A stretch of 64,000 nt of DNA from Alopecurus myosuroides (taxonomy: Eukaryota; Streptophyta; Magnoliopsida; Poales; Poaceae), in NCBI GenBank assembly GCA_028641055.1, contig CM054061.1, forward strand, positions 30,925,523 to 30,989,522. Reading direction: 5' to 3'. The translations under genes and the position numbers were made by a program. Position 1 is the first letter of the stretch. Each line of letters starts with the position of its first letter. This document shows positions 42,925 to 54,949 of the stretch, piece after piece. The notes below the pieces were generated by a model that had not been told where the DNA came from, ran no database searches, and saw only the letters and a program-made list of their open reading frames with translations.

Positions 42925-45770
42925 CAGCGGCGTCAGGCGTTAAGTTTCGATCTGGGATACTCGGCGGGATCGGCAGTTCCATAACTGTCGGAAGCTTGGA
43001 GTTCGACAACGACATTGGACGCTTCATCGACAACGGATCTTACATACCGGCTCAAAATCATCTGGTAAGTGCCTGCGTATTGCCGATTGGATCTGCAAAT
43101 ATATTTATCGGATTAACCGCAGAGGCCATAGGGTTTTGCGGTGGAAGTAAATTTATCCCACCCGCCCTATACCCAGTCGAAGATGACTACGATACAGGGT
43201 TCTGCTCAGATCGCCGACATACAAGTGAATCACACTTTATCGGCATGGTGCAATCCGAGATCACCGAAAACACGGATGACAGTAATCCCGTGCAAGAGGC
43301 AGAAAACAACACTCCCACAACAGAGGTGGAAGATCCGACATCCGTCAACATCACGACGCACTCGGAAGCTGACTCTGTACTAGCCGCCATTGAGGCGAGA
43401 TTATAATCGGAAACCGGATCGGATCACTTCGATGCCGAAGAGGAAGACGAAGACGCTTTCGAAAGAAAGGTCAAATCCTTCCAAGAGGGATTCCATGAAG
43501 TACTAATGGCAAAACCGGCTGAAAACACGGACGCCGACAGCCAGGAAAGCCCTAGAACTCCTCCGCCAGAGGAAGAAAGAGAAGAAGGAGAAACCTCTCC
43601 AAAATTTCCCGATGTCAAAGAATTGACAGAGGAAGAACCCTGCAGGAAACCTCCATCTTCCAAGAAGAAGCACAAAACTGCTAAAAAGCTCCAATATAAA
43701 CTCCGGAAGAAGAAATTGGCTGATCCAGCCAATGAAAGCCCGGAAGTAGGAGACGCAAGCGGAGTGAAACCTTCGGAGAAGAAAACAAAAGAAATCCTTG
43801 TTCCGCCAATGACAGAACAAGAAGAACAGGAGTTACTGCAAACACCAGTGGGATTGCATGAACCCCCTGAAGTGCTAGAAGCCAGGAGACAAGCTCTCCA
43901 GAGGCAGCAGCAACATCTATTCAGAACTCGTGAACACCTCCAAAAAAAACAGGATGACATCAAGCTCATGAAGGAAGAAATCGAGGAATACGAGAGAAAG
44001 AATAGATCTGGAATTAAACCTACAAGGTTACCCGGGATTGTAAGACCGAAAGTACTGCCGCCAAAAGAAAGGTTTCACAACCCATCTTGGCAAAAGCAGG
44101 TAAACGGCAAAAATGCCAGAGGCGAGCCAATATACAAAACCGCAGCAGAGAATGCGGAAGCAGCGTTCGCCATCCTCAACAACGATATGTACTCCAACGG
44201 TGAAAAACTTCAAGGGTGTATGCTTTCCTAGGAAAAGCATTGCAACAACAACAGCGAGGGCAAGAGCGATCAGGGAAGTTGCACGACGACTCAGCCCTAT
44301 GTAAAACAGCTACATGCGCCGCTGGAGCACCTGGACCAGAAGAACCTGGAGATTCAAACAATTCAAAAGAGAAGAAAGCAGATCCGAGAAAAGACAAGAA
44401 AAGTCCCGACAACAAGGATGAAGCGTCTAGAACCGGATCCCATCTCCCGAAAGACGGACTTAATCCTCGCGATCGGGAAGAAAAACACCGGAATGACGGA
44501 AAAGCAATGCCGCCTCCGAGACGCCCAGCTGAAATAGCTGGAAGACAGGATATACCTCACAGGCGTGAGAGATCCCGGACACCCCCCCAGAAATAAGGAA
44601 AGAAACAGGAGTAGAACTCCACCTTATCCAAAGGAGCAAGATCTCGGAAGAAATAGAGAAAATCCCGGAAAAGCGCGTTCGCGCCACAATGGAAAAGAAA
44701 GGAGCAGATCCCCTTCTGTCCATTCAGCCGGCAGGTACTCCGCACACATGGATAGAGCGGAAAGAGACGATTTATACTTTGGACTTAAGTGCTTCACAGA
44801 TAGGATCCGAAGGATAACCCTTCATTCTGGCTTTGCCAAAGTTGGTCCAACATACCAAAAATATACCGGTAGTACAAACTCGGATACTTGGCTCTCAGAC
44901 TACTATACAGCCGTCCAGATCAACAATGGGACTGACTTGGAAGCTGTAAAGTTTCTTCCCCTAATGTTGCTGGATGGAGCCAGAGATTGGATCAATGGAT
45001 TACCCTCCAGAACTGTTGACAGCTGGGATGATATGGCTCGAGTATTCACTCAGCATTTCCGGGGAACGTATAAACGCCCGAATAGCATCAACCAGCTAAA
45101 CCGTTGCACCCAATTTGAGGACGAACCATACGTGGATTTCATCTCAAGATGGACGGCAATGAAGAATAGTTGCTTTGGAGTAACTGACGTTCAAGCAATG
45201 CATGCTTTCGTCAATGGCCTAAAACCCGGACTTGTACCGTTCATGATTGGTTCCAAAAAGCACAAGATCTCGGATCTATGCTTACAACTGCCAACGAACA
45301 CGCTGCAGCCGAGGACGACATCAGGACAAGAGGACGCAGTATCGATACACTGATACAGGCCAAAAAGAACCCTCGCCCTGAGAAAAAAGGAACTCCAGAT
45401 GTAGCACAAAAACCCAAATAGGTAAACATAGCCTTTGGAAGGGAAAATGACAATAGGTGGAAAGGACGCAGTACCGAGCCGATAAACTACACCAAAGAAG
45501 AGTGGGAGAAAATAAAGTCAGAAAATTGTGTCTACCACTCGCAATTTGGGAAGCCTACTCATACTAACGCACAATGCCGCTTGAACAAGCATATGAAAGG
45601 CAGTGCAGGATCCGGAAACAAAGGGAAGAATTCCAAGAGGAAGTTTTCCAAGCAAAAGCCAGAAGCTGAGAAAGAAGATAGTGAATCGGACACTGACGAA
45701 AAAATCCAGGAACAACAGCGAAAAGGCGAGCCTAAGTTTCTGAGAGTTGATGGATAATGCAACCTAACTT
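42925..45770 (+). pseudogene. gag of element D, disabled
   Basis: A long open frame is broken by a TAA at 43406, a frameshift near 44216-44231, another near 45290-45353, and further stops near 45420 and 45756. The N-terminal part is acidic. Then come a charged, glutamine-rich coiled-coil-like segment (about 43800-44020) and an Arg/Ser/Pro-rich stretch (about 44560-44730). The gag core follows (DDMARVFTQHFRGTYKRP at about 45030-45080). A Cys/His motif (CVYHSQFGKPTHTNAQC) lies at about 45529-45580. Domain order matches gag of elements A and B, but the sequence is well diverged. Confidence 0.75.
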
Positions 45771-45793
45771 TCCTGGCAACTCCCTCAGCAAAG

Positions 45794-46552
45794 GTGGCAA
45801 AGAGAACGCTTCGAGAAATAAACGCGGTTGTCCCTGCAACCCCGAAATTCTTGAAGTACTCAAATACACCAATTACCTGGGATCAGTCTGATCATCCCGG
45901 GAATATCCCTGAACCCGGCACACAAGCTCTAATCGCAAGTCCTATTGTTCAAAACATTAGGCTAAAAAGAGTGCTGATGGATGGAGGATCCAGCATTAAC
46001 ATAATGTACCTGGATACACTGAAGCATCTGAAGATTTCCGAGACCCAGCTCAACCATAGCAACATACGTTTTCACGGCATCGTCCCTGGCAGACAAGCAC
46101 AATCCCTAGGAGAAATTTCCCTAGATGTAACCTTTGGAGACAAAGATCACTTCCGGCAGGAAAAATTAACCTTCGAGGTTGTGCCGTTCGAAAGCGTGTA
46201 TCACGCAATACTCGGACGTCCAGCTTTCGCCAAATTCATGGCAAGATCATGTTATATCTATAACAAGCTGAAGATGCCAGGACCCAAAGGAGGAATAATC
46301 ACCATATCTGGAGACTTCAAATTGGCAAACGAGCTGGAAAAAGTAAACGCCCTTTGCGCTGAGAAAGTCATAGCAAAGGAAGAGTTGAAAGAGCTGGCCA
46401 AAGAGGTATCGCCGACAGAAATGCCGGCAGGCAAAGAAAGCCGGAAGCCAGCAGATATCTTCAAGGCTTCCGAGAACACAAGACAGGTAATCCTAGATCC
46501 CAAAGATCCGACAAAATTTGTCATAGTGGGAACTGGGATGACTGACAAATAG
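45794..46552 (+). pseudogene. Protease of element D
   Basis: An open stretch carrying the aspartic protease site VLMDGGSSINIMY (about 45974-46010), FHGIVPGRQAQSLGEI, and GRPAFAKFMARSCYIY. These three blocks align with those of elements A and B. It is one piece of a broken polyprotein rather than an independent gene. Confidence 0.75.
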
Positions 46553-47960
46553 GAAAGCGAGCTCATCAAGTTCCTCCGTGAGAACTGGGATATTTTTGTT
46601 TGGTGTCCAGCGGACATGCCAGACGTACCCAGGGAACTTGCTGAGCATCAACTCAAGGTGATTCCAGGATCGAAACCCGTCAAACAAGGTCTCCGTCGAT
46701 TCGACGGAAGAAGACGAAAGGCTATTGGCAAGGAGATTATCCGGCTTTTGGCAGCAGATTTTATCCGGGAAGTTATACATACTGAATGGTCTGGAAATCC
46801 AGTATTAGTCCCGAAAAAGACACTACTACCCTTAGAATGTGTATAGATTACACCGGCCTGAACAAACTGTGTCCAAAATATAGGTTTGCGTTACCGCGAA
46901 TCGATCAAATAATAGATGCCACTGCAGGCTCTGAGCTTTTATGCTTTTTTGGATGCATATTCCGGGTATCATCAAATACGCATGGACAAGGAAGATCAAA
47001 TCAAAACTTTGTTCATAACCCCTTATGGGACGTACTATTACATAACGATGCCATTTGGCCTGAAGAACGCATGTGCCACCTACCAGCGTTGCATGCAACG
47101 GTGTTTGCATAGCCAGATTGGCAAAAATGTCCACGTTTACGTGGACGACATTGCTGTCGTTACCAAGGGAAAAGAAACACTCCTTGAGGATTTGCGAGAA
47201 ACCTTCTAAAATTTGCGCACTTATAAAATGAAGTTAAATCCATTAAAGTGCGTATTCGGGGTTCCCTCAGGAAAACTTCTGTGTTTTATCGTTTCTCACA
47301 GAGGAATAGAAGTAAACCCGGAAAAGATCAAAGCAATCCTAAACATCTCCAAGCCTACGTGCGTAAAAGATGTGCAAAGATTGACGGGTTCCGCTGCAGC
47401 CGTTAGCAGGTTTATTAGCCGGCTGAGGGATAAAGCCTTGCCACTATACAAATTGTTGAAGAAATCCGAGAAATTTGAGTGGACAGAAGAGGCAGATGCA
47501 GCGCTAACCCAGTTGAAGGAAACTTTGATGAAAGCCCCGATTTTGGCATCCCCAAAAGAGGAAGAACCCATGTTATTGTAACTTACTGCTACAAATCGGG
47601 TTATTAGTGCAGTAATTGTTGTGGAAAGGAAGAAAGACGAACAAATCATACCAGACCAGCATCCGGTATATTACATAAGTGAAGTTTTCTCCGAGTCCAA
47701 ACAAAGGTATCCACACTATCAAAAACTGGCCTATGGCGTATTTTTCGCATCTCGGAAACTTCGTCATTACTTCCAAGGACATTCCATAATAGTGGTATGT
47801 AAAGCACCGCTAGGGGATATAATAAACAATGTGGAGGCGACTGGCCGAGTAGCCAAATGGGGCATCGAGCTAGCAGCATTCGACATTAAGTATCAGCCTA
47901 GGACGGCAGTAAAATCCCAGGTTCTGGCAGATTTTGTTGCCGACTGGACGGAAGCAATGG
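46553..47960 (+). pseudogene. Reverse transcriptase and first RNase H of element D, frameshifted
   Basis: RT motifs are spread over three frames: NPVLVPKK (about 46795), RMCIDYTGLNKLCPKYRFALPR (46837-46900), GTYYYITMPFGLKNACATYQ (about 47030) and the catalytic YVDD (about 47140). Frameshifts lie near 46815 and 46930, and stops at 47207 and 47579. The RNase H that follows RT begins about 47580 with YISEVFSESKQRYPHYQKL at 47670. The fragments stay in the order of a Gypsy pol. Confidence 0.78.
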
Positions 47961-48571
47961 AAAAAACACCAATGCCGGAGTCCGAGTACTGGATCATGCA
48001 CTTTGACGGATCCAAGATGAAGGAGGGCGCGGGAGCTGGTGTAGTTCTAAAATCCCCTAAAGGAGATACAATGGAGTATGTATTACAAATACACTTCAAC
48101 GCCATTAATAATGTGGCAGAATATGAAGCTTTGCTTCACGGCTTGCATATCGCAAAGGAAATAGGTGTCAAGCGCATCCTATGCTATGGTGACTCAGATT
48201 TGGTACATCACCAGCTCAACCAAACTTGGGATGCTAAAAGCCCTATAATGGCCGAATACCGGAGAATGGTGGACGAGTTTGCCATATGTTTCTTCGGATT
48301 CGAAGTACTCCATGTTAAAAGGGAGGAAAACTGGAACGCGGATGCTTTAGCCCGCATGGGATCAGAAAGGGTAAAAATCCTACCACCAGGTGTATTCGTC
48401 CAACATTTGTATGAACCATCCATAAAAGGTGGAGATGTTGATTATCCTCTGGCTTCCGAGTCAATTGAAGTCATGCTCGTTAACCCGGATTGGACAATCC
48501 CATATTTAAACTTCTTAGTTGATCAGAAGTACCCGGATGGAGCAGACGAAGTCTTGCAAAGACAGATTTAG
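47961..48571 (+). pseudogene. Second (aRNH-type) RNase H of element D
   Basis: A second RNase H fold follows the first within the same open stretch (47621-48571). The block MHFDGSKMKEGAGAGVVL carries the first catalytic Asp. NNVAEYEALLHGL carries the Glu, YGDSDLVHHQ the next Asp, and NWNADALARMG the last. Dual RNase H domains with an archaeal-type second copy are known in Tat-lineage elements. The residues visible suggest this domain is intact in this copy, though the whole polyprotein is broken. Confidence 0.75.
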
Positions 48572-49786
48572 CGTCGATGCAAAGGATACACGGTAATTAA
48601 TAATTGCCTGTATAAACGCGGCACTACCGGAATTTTTCTGCGATGTATTTCACCAGAAGAAGGACAAGAAATCCTGCAAGAAATCCATGCCGGAGATTGC
48701 GGACATCATGCTCAATCAAAAAGCATAGTAAAAAAAGCATTCCGTGCAGGGTTTTTCTGGCTAACAGCCAAGCCAGACGCTGAGCACATAGTAAACACAT
48801 GTGCAGGGTGTCAATATTACGCCAAGCAGACAAATATGCCAGCCCAAGCACTCAAAACTATCCCCATTACATGGCCGTTCGCGGTCTGGGGGCTAGATAT
48901 GATGGGACCATTCAAAACTGGCAGAGGCGGACTTACACATCTACTCGTGGCAGTGGATAAATATACCAAGTGGGTGGAGGCCAAACCCATCAAAAAACTT
49001 GATGGCGTAACTGCCAGAAATTTCATCATTGACATAGTCATGAGATACGGCGTTCCACACAGCATAATAACCGACAACGGGACACATTTCTGTAGTGGAG
49101 AGTTGGCAAAATATTGCCGAAAAACGGGAATTCGTCTAGATCTCGCATATGTGGCACACCCACAATCCAATGGTCAGGTTGAAAGAATGAATAGTTCAAT
49201 CTTACAAGGAATACACCCAAGACTCGAATCTCCTCTTCATAGAGCAGCTGGAGCATGGGTAGAAGAGTTACCTTCCGTGCTTTGGAGCATCCGAACAACA
49301 CCAAACAGGTCAACTGGGCAAACCCTGTTTTTCCTAGTTTATGGTGCGGAAGCAATCCTCCCAACGGACATGATCCATGATAGCCCAAGAGTGCAAGATT
49401 TCGATGAATCAGATGCCGAAAATGCACGACAGGATGCCGTCGATCTCTTAGAAGAGGAACGAGAACTTGTGCTTCAAAGATCCGCCATCTACCAGCAAGG
49501 TTTACGACGTTATCATAGTCGGAAAATCAGGCATCGGTCTTTTAAAGAAGGTGACCTAGTGCTAAGATTGGTGCAGCAAAGAAAGCAGAAACTGGCCCCA
49601 GTATGGGAAGGACCATTTGTCATCAGTAAAGCCATGAAGAATGGATCATATTATCTTGTAGATATTCGCGATACGGAAGATGATCCCGAGAAGCCGAATC
49701 GCAAAAGAAAGAGAAAGATAGATGATGAACTAGGAGAGACAAAGAGGCCCTGGAGTATCCAGCAGTTACGTCCCTTCTATACTTAG
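48572..49786 (+). pseudogene. Integrase of element D
   Basis: 48572-48835 encodes the zinc-binding part (GDCGHHAQSKSIVKKAF and CAGC at about 48805). The catalytic core is open to 49786, with GLDMMGPF (first Asp), DNGTHF (second) and NGQVERMN (Glu). The C-terminal part is basic (RKRKRKIDDE) and ends QQLRPFYT. The integrase itself is uninterrupted from 48572 in this frame, but a stop at 48571 separates it from RNase H. Confidence 0.8.
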
Positions 49787-50414
49787 TTAAGTTTCTATGT
49801 AAATATCTTTGAGATCATGAAATAAAGTTGTCGGAATTCTTACATCCATGTTTTTACAAGTTTATTATAGTACAAAGCATGATTCCGTCTCATCTATTTC
49901 CCAATGATCTTACAAAATACTCAATGTTAACCCGAATTGTGCCTGCGTGCTCGGCGTTTAAAAAATGAATGATTTTCAGCCTAATAAAGGCTAAAGGAAA
50001 CTCGGATTGTGCCTGCGTGCCCGAGCTTCATTCAAAAAGTTCCTTACTTATCTCTAAGCATTATCTGATTGTTTATGTGCTGGGTCACTGGAGCTAGTAA
50101 GTAAAAATGCCTTTAGTATGATCCACGTTTCCAAGTTTAAACTGATCGGTTTACCCAGTAACTTGGCGTGAAGATTAAAGTACTACTGAGCCATTTCAAA
50201 CGCTAAGGACAGTTAAAGCACACAAACCAGAGAACTTGGAAGATAAAGGAATATAAAACCAGGAAAACTTGCAAAGGATTTCATAAAAGTTAAACTGCAA
50301 AAGGCGGAGTACTTGTTTATACAAAAGAATAGAAGCATTACAATATAAATTACATTGTAAAGTGCAGTAATGCTCCTATTTCCTATTCCCACCATCCAGG
50401 TTAAGAAGAATTCT
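49787..50414. other. Spacer of element D between integrase and the antisense gene
   Basis: Non-coding; holds the converging 3' ends of the pol transcript and the minus-strand gene. A repeated pair of GTGCCTGCGTGC words lies near 49940 and 50010. Confidence 0.45.
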
Positions 50415-53400
50415 TCAAGCATCCGAGTCTTCCTCGCTGCTGTCATCCTCGGGAGCTTCTGGAATCTCTTCTTCCGGATAGGTGATGGAAATGTTCACCA
50501 TAGAGGCGATCTTGGTGGCGTGACCCTTGATCTCATCAAAGATGGTGGTCCGCTGGGTCTCCGAGTATCCAAGAGGGATACCGGACGCCACGCGCCAAGA
50601 TTTGGCACTGGGGTAATGCATACGCATAAGGCCTAAGGCCATGCGTGCACCACCCCGTGCTGCGAAACGCAAGGTGGATTCCTTGGATTCCGCCACCTCC
50701 AGGATAGCTTCCGGAAGTTTCTCAACTTCCGAGAATTCCCCAGTCCCTACGGGAAGGTACTTGTTGACCAACTGCATGCATGTAGCCCTGATCGCAGTGA
50801 ACACCTTCCCAAAAGCTCGGATTTTTTGAATCCGAGTAAGATCTGGGTCATCTCCTGTTTTTTCATACAAATAACCGAAGAGTTAGTGAAAATGCAGAGA
50901 AATAAGTTAAGACAAGAAAAATCCGGTAAAAGTTGATAACTTACCGAGGATCTTGTCCATCTCGGAGCCTTCCTCCAGGCGCAGGTTCAAGGCGTTCTCC
51001 AAATCTTGGATAGTAGCCTTGTCCTTGTCCGCTTGTTGGGAGGCCTTGGATTGCGCAATTCCAAGAGCCAGATTGCTGGCCTCTAGATCTTTTTGAGCCT
51101 TCACAAGTTCCTTGTGAAGGTCCAAATTCTCCCGGCGGAGATTCTCGGCATTGCCGGCATCTTCAGCTATTTGTTTGGCTTTCGCCAAGGCAGCTGAAAA
51201 GCAAGGAAAAAAAATTCCGGGTTAAGAAAACTCGGAAAAAGGTACTTCGAAAAAATTATGGACAAAAAACTTCAGAGAACTTAAAATTATACCTGTTGTT
51301 TCCTCCAGCTTTAGCTGAGATGATGCCAGCTCTGTTTCTTTCTCATCAAGAATAGATAGGAGGGTTTTAACCTCCTTATTTTTTATGTTAATCTTGTTAA
51401 AAATTTCCAAGTTTATTGTATCAGCGGTTTGCTGAAACACGGAAATAAAAGCAAGGCGCTTAAGTTAGAACAAGCATGATAAGAAGCATTAAAATGATAG
51501 CATGCATTCGACTTATTGCTTGGGGGTTAGAGATATTACCTGGCTCATTTGCTGCAAACCTGACAAATTTTCGTTGAATTCCCTTAAATATTCAGAAAAG
51601 AGAATTCCAACATGATGCAGGCCGTCTTGCATGACCTGACGAGGTGAAAATACGAAGTTATTTCGGACAACTAGCCCGCCTTGTGGCCAAGGATGGATCA
51701 AAGGAGCAGGAGCGAAGAACTTCTTAGCTTTCGGATGAATATATCCGAGATCGTCAAACGTTTCTTCCTTTACCTGGAAGTTCCTGTCGAAAGTAGGAAT
51801 AGGTTCATCCTCCCCAGTTCGAGGATGTCTACCCATTTCTGGTCCCGCCCTTTCCCTCGCATCCATGTTAGATGCAACAGGCTGTCTGGATTGCTGGAAT
51901 TGTATGTCCGGGTTCGTGGTCTTCTCCTCCCTACCAAGAGTAGTTGGAACGGGAGAAACTGCAGCAGAAAACGGCTCTCCTTTGCTAGTAGCAGCTTTAT
52001 GTTTCTTCAATTTCTTTGATTTCAAAGGAACTGGAGAAAGGCTGAAAAGGAAAATCCGAGAAGTAAATACCTCGAAGAACCGGAAGGGAATGATAAGTAA
52101 AAAAGTTCCAGTACAATACCCGGATGCGGCGATGGGGATTCCGTCAAGATTTATTACTTCCTCGAGGATCACTTGCCTCTTGCATTTCCGACCGCCCTTA
52201 AAATTGGCATGTAACTCGTCAAGTTCGGCGTCGGATGCAAGATCAGTTTCCTTAAGTTCGTCGAACTATGGAGAAGGCAAAGAACTCGATTAAGTCAGGA
52301 AAAAGAAGCAATCCGAGAGAAACCCAAATCAAGGAAAATAAAAATACCTTAGGGACTGGGTTCTCCTCGTGATACATTTCCAAGCTTTCTTCATATTGAT
52401 CACGGGTAGCAACCAATTGGTTGGCTCGTTTCTTGAATTCCCTTTTGGAGAAGGCTTTGTCCGTCCCTCTCATTTCGTCTTCTGGCCCTTCGTATTCACA
52501 AAGGAGTCGGGAGAAAAAAAGCGAGAGGTTGAATTCGGCGGCCGAACCAGCACAGAACGGTATCGGTTCCAGTCAAAGGAGGCTTAGAAGAAGTAAGTTT
52601 GGCAATACGCCGCTTTATCTTCATCAGATCTTCCGGCAAGGTTTGCACCGCCTCCGCTGCCCAACTCTCTTGCGGGATGGCGGTGGAGTTGGCGAATGGT
52701 GGAACCCCGTTTTCCTTCCCAGGAAATGGGACGTCAGGATGATAAAAGAAAAAACCCGTCCAAAATTTGACGGATTCTGACGTTTTTATCTTTGGGTACC
52801 AATCTTCCCTGAACCTCCTAAGAGTGAAAGAAATGGTCCCGCAGATAGGAAGAACACCTTCTGTGGGGTTACGCTTCACTCCGAAGCAGTATTGCCAGAA
52901 ATGTAGCCTAGGAGCTATTCCTAAATACCCTTCGAAAAGGGTTTGGAAGCCGGCTAGATAAAGAATGGAATTTGGGGGAAGATTATGAGGCTGGACACCG
53001 TAATGGTGGAGAACTTCCAAGAAAAAGGCGGAAGGTGGCAAACCCATACCTCTCGCGATATGAGAAGTAAGGAGGACACGTTCCACGTTTTTTGGCGCGG
53101 GCTCGGCCTCGTCTTCCGGGAGCCGCCACTTCCCCTTCAGCACGAGCCCCTCCTTCTCCATTGTCGGAAGGAGGGATGGCGGAATACTGCTGGCACTCCA
53201 GTTGCCGGCAGTTTCCGCCTCTTCTTCGGCTCCGACGGCGGCCTCCGCGGCTGCGCGCTCGTCTCCGACGAGCGCGATTTTTCCTTCGCCGTCTCGGGCG
53301 CGAACGGCGGGGGAGGCGCGGAAGAAGACCCCGCAAGATCCGCGGAGGCGAGAGGGATTTCCGTGCCTGCCGCACCGCCTGTGGCCTTCCCGGCTCGTCG

Positions 53401-53504
53401 CCGGAGGCGTGCACCGGAGAATCCAACTGTGGATCCATTGTGTCGATTATCTCGTCGATGTCTTTCGCGACGGTGCGGGCCGGGGAAGAACTTGGTGATG
53501 CCAT
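50415..53504 (-). CDS. Antisense accessory gene of element D with 'putative gypsy-type transposon' domain, multi-exon
   Basis: ATG at 53504, 140 nt after a TATA box. The domain at 53161-52496 (PPSAFFLEVLHHYGVQPHNL, YLGIAPRLHFWQYCFGVK) matches the plant 'putative gypsy-type transposon' family (Transposase_28). Further exons follow with introns between them: about 52473-52347, 52172-51513, 51440-51290, 51188-50945 and 50858-50415. The 51188-50945 exon is a strong coiled coil. The last exon ends EEDSSEEDSDA-like acidic. Exon borders after the first are approximate. The first 115 codons and the domain lie in different frames, so a short indel near 53370-53420 may have damaged this copy. Function unknown. 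It lies opposite to gag-pol, as in A and B. Confidence 0.7.
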
Positions 53505-53643
53505 CGAGGGGCGGCGCTCGGTCGCTCCGGTGAGGTCTCGGGTGCGCTCGGGTGCTCGGGAGTTGCTCTGCAGGAACTTTGGGCGCTAGAAATGGTATGC
53601 TGCGAAGTTAGAGCGGAAGATTTCCACGGAGGACGAAGACGGC

Positions 53644-53651
53644 TATTTATA
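53644..53651 (-). promoter_or_regulatory. TATA box of the element D antisense gene
   Basis: The minus strand reads TATAAATA within the palindrome GGCTATAAATAGCC, 140 nt before the ATG at 53504. Same octamer as in element B. Confidence 0.65.
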
Positions 53652-53654
53652 GCC

Positions 53655-54041
53655 GGAATCCCGTCACGATGCGTGCTAACGGCTCTTTTGACCGTTGGAT
53701 GATCAACGCGTGTCACTCGCCGGAAATTCCGAGAAATGAAACGACGGGTGATTATTGCTATCTCCTTGTTTCCCGCGAGAATCTGTCAGAGATATGTTTC
53801 TGGGTTTCCCGCCTGAAACCCAAACGTCCCTTACGTCAGCATGATTAAAGCGCTGACGTAGGAAGTTCCTTCTTCACGAAGGATCGTGTGAGAAAAGCCG
53901 GATTCCCTGGATTCCGAGTTTTGCGTGACAACATCCTTTGAGGAGAAAAAGAAGAATCAAGACTGTAGGCCGATATTTCTCGGAAAAGATGCATTTGGCG
54001 AAAGACGGCGAATCGGAGTCTTAATCCTTCTTGGGGGCTAC
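53655..54041. other. Upstream region of the antisense gene and polypurine tract of element D
   Basis: No gene. It ends in CTTGGGGGCTAC directly before the 3' LTR, a usual polypurine tract. Confidence 0.5.
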
Positions 54042-54583
54042 TGTCGGATATATACCGAATAGGGGTATATCAGATGGTAGTCTAAAGTGTCGGATTACCC
54101 GGGTGGCCCAAGTGGTAGTGGATTACGGTCCATTGGGCGCCCAGTAAGCTGACGCACAGAAGCTGGATTCTAGAAGAACCCGGATCACGGCCCACGTGAT
54201 CTGGCTTGGAGTAGAAGGCGGATTCCTTACTTTCCAAGTTAAGAGTTACCTAGTCTTCTAGGTTTCCTACTCTGTATGCCCTAATACGGCTATTATATAA
54301 AGCCGGACGAGAGATATGATATGATAGACAAGAAGCTAAAGGCTAACTCGCCGAGAGGTTGATCCTTGACGAGCAGCCAATAGAACCTCACATTGTACTC
54401 TATATTTCCAAGATTTAGTCCTGAATAGTGAGATTGCAGGAGTAGGAACGTCGCATTACTGCGCCGTACCGAACCTGGGTAAAAACCCTGTGTCATTGTC
54501 CTTCGCACAACCACGTCCCCCCACGTCTCTATCGGTAGTCTCATGGCACCCCCGTCTATGAATTCTACCACGATGTCTCGACA
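54042..54583 (+). repeat. 3' LTR of element D
   Basis: 542 bp with the same ends as the 5' LTR, followed by TTGGC (54584-54588), the right target duplication. Confidence 0.93.
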
Positions 54584-54949
54584 TTGGCATCAAAACACCA
54601 AAAATGAGGAAAGCAGTGATGCTAACGTCCCATGACGAACTAGGTTTCGGACTCCTCGGTCGACTCCTAAGTTGAACCATCATACTCTCCATCTTCAAAT
54701 TATGCCTCATGAGCAGAAGTGGGAGCACTGGAATAAGCTGTAGGATATGTGGGGCGAAGAGCATCCTCGATCTAAGCCCAAGGAGTATAGGCACCAGAAG
54801 ACCACTAGGCATAAGAGTCTGGGGCTAAGGCTGCGGGAGGCGTGCCGGTAGCACCACACACAATATGAAGAATTTGCTGGTGGGAGCTGGCCATAGCAAG
54901 ATATCGGCGATAAGACTGCTATTGCTCCCTATGGTAACGACTGGAGGCA
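54584..54949. other. Continuation of the repeat-like host sequence after element D
   Basis: Begins with the right target duplication. No gene or element end recognised. It joins to 42360 if D is removed. Confidence 0.4.

Larger units (their letters stand above)
42361..54583 (+). mobile_element. Element D: full-length Tat-lineage Gypsy retrotransposon, 12.2 kb
   Basis: LTRs at 42361-42904 and 54042-54583, TSD TTGGC, and the same tRNA-Lys-type primer-binding site as element A. Order on the plus strand is gag, protease, RT, RNase H, a second RNase H, integrase; then a minus-strand gene at 50415-53504. Size, primer type, second RNase H and antisense gene all fit the Tat lineage. By eye about 11 substitutions and 2 indels separate the LTRs (about 98% identity). 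Several stops and frameshifts in gag and pol mean the copy itself is not autonomous now. Confidence 0.93.

Noticed and set aside
53092..53589. Plus-strand frames rich in Arg/Ala
   Set aside because: Shadows of the GC-rich first exon of the element D antisense gene.
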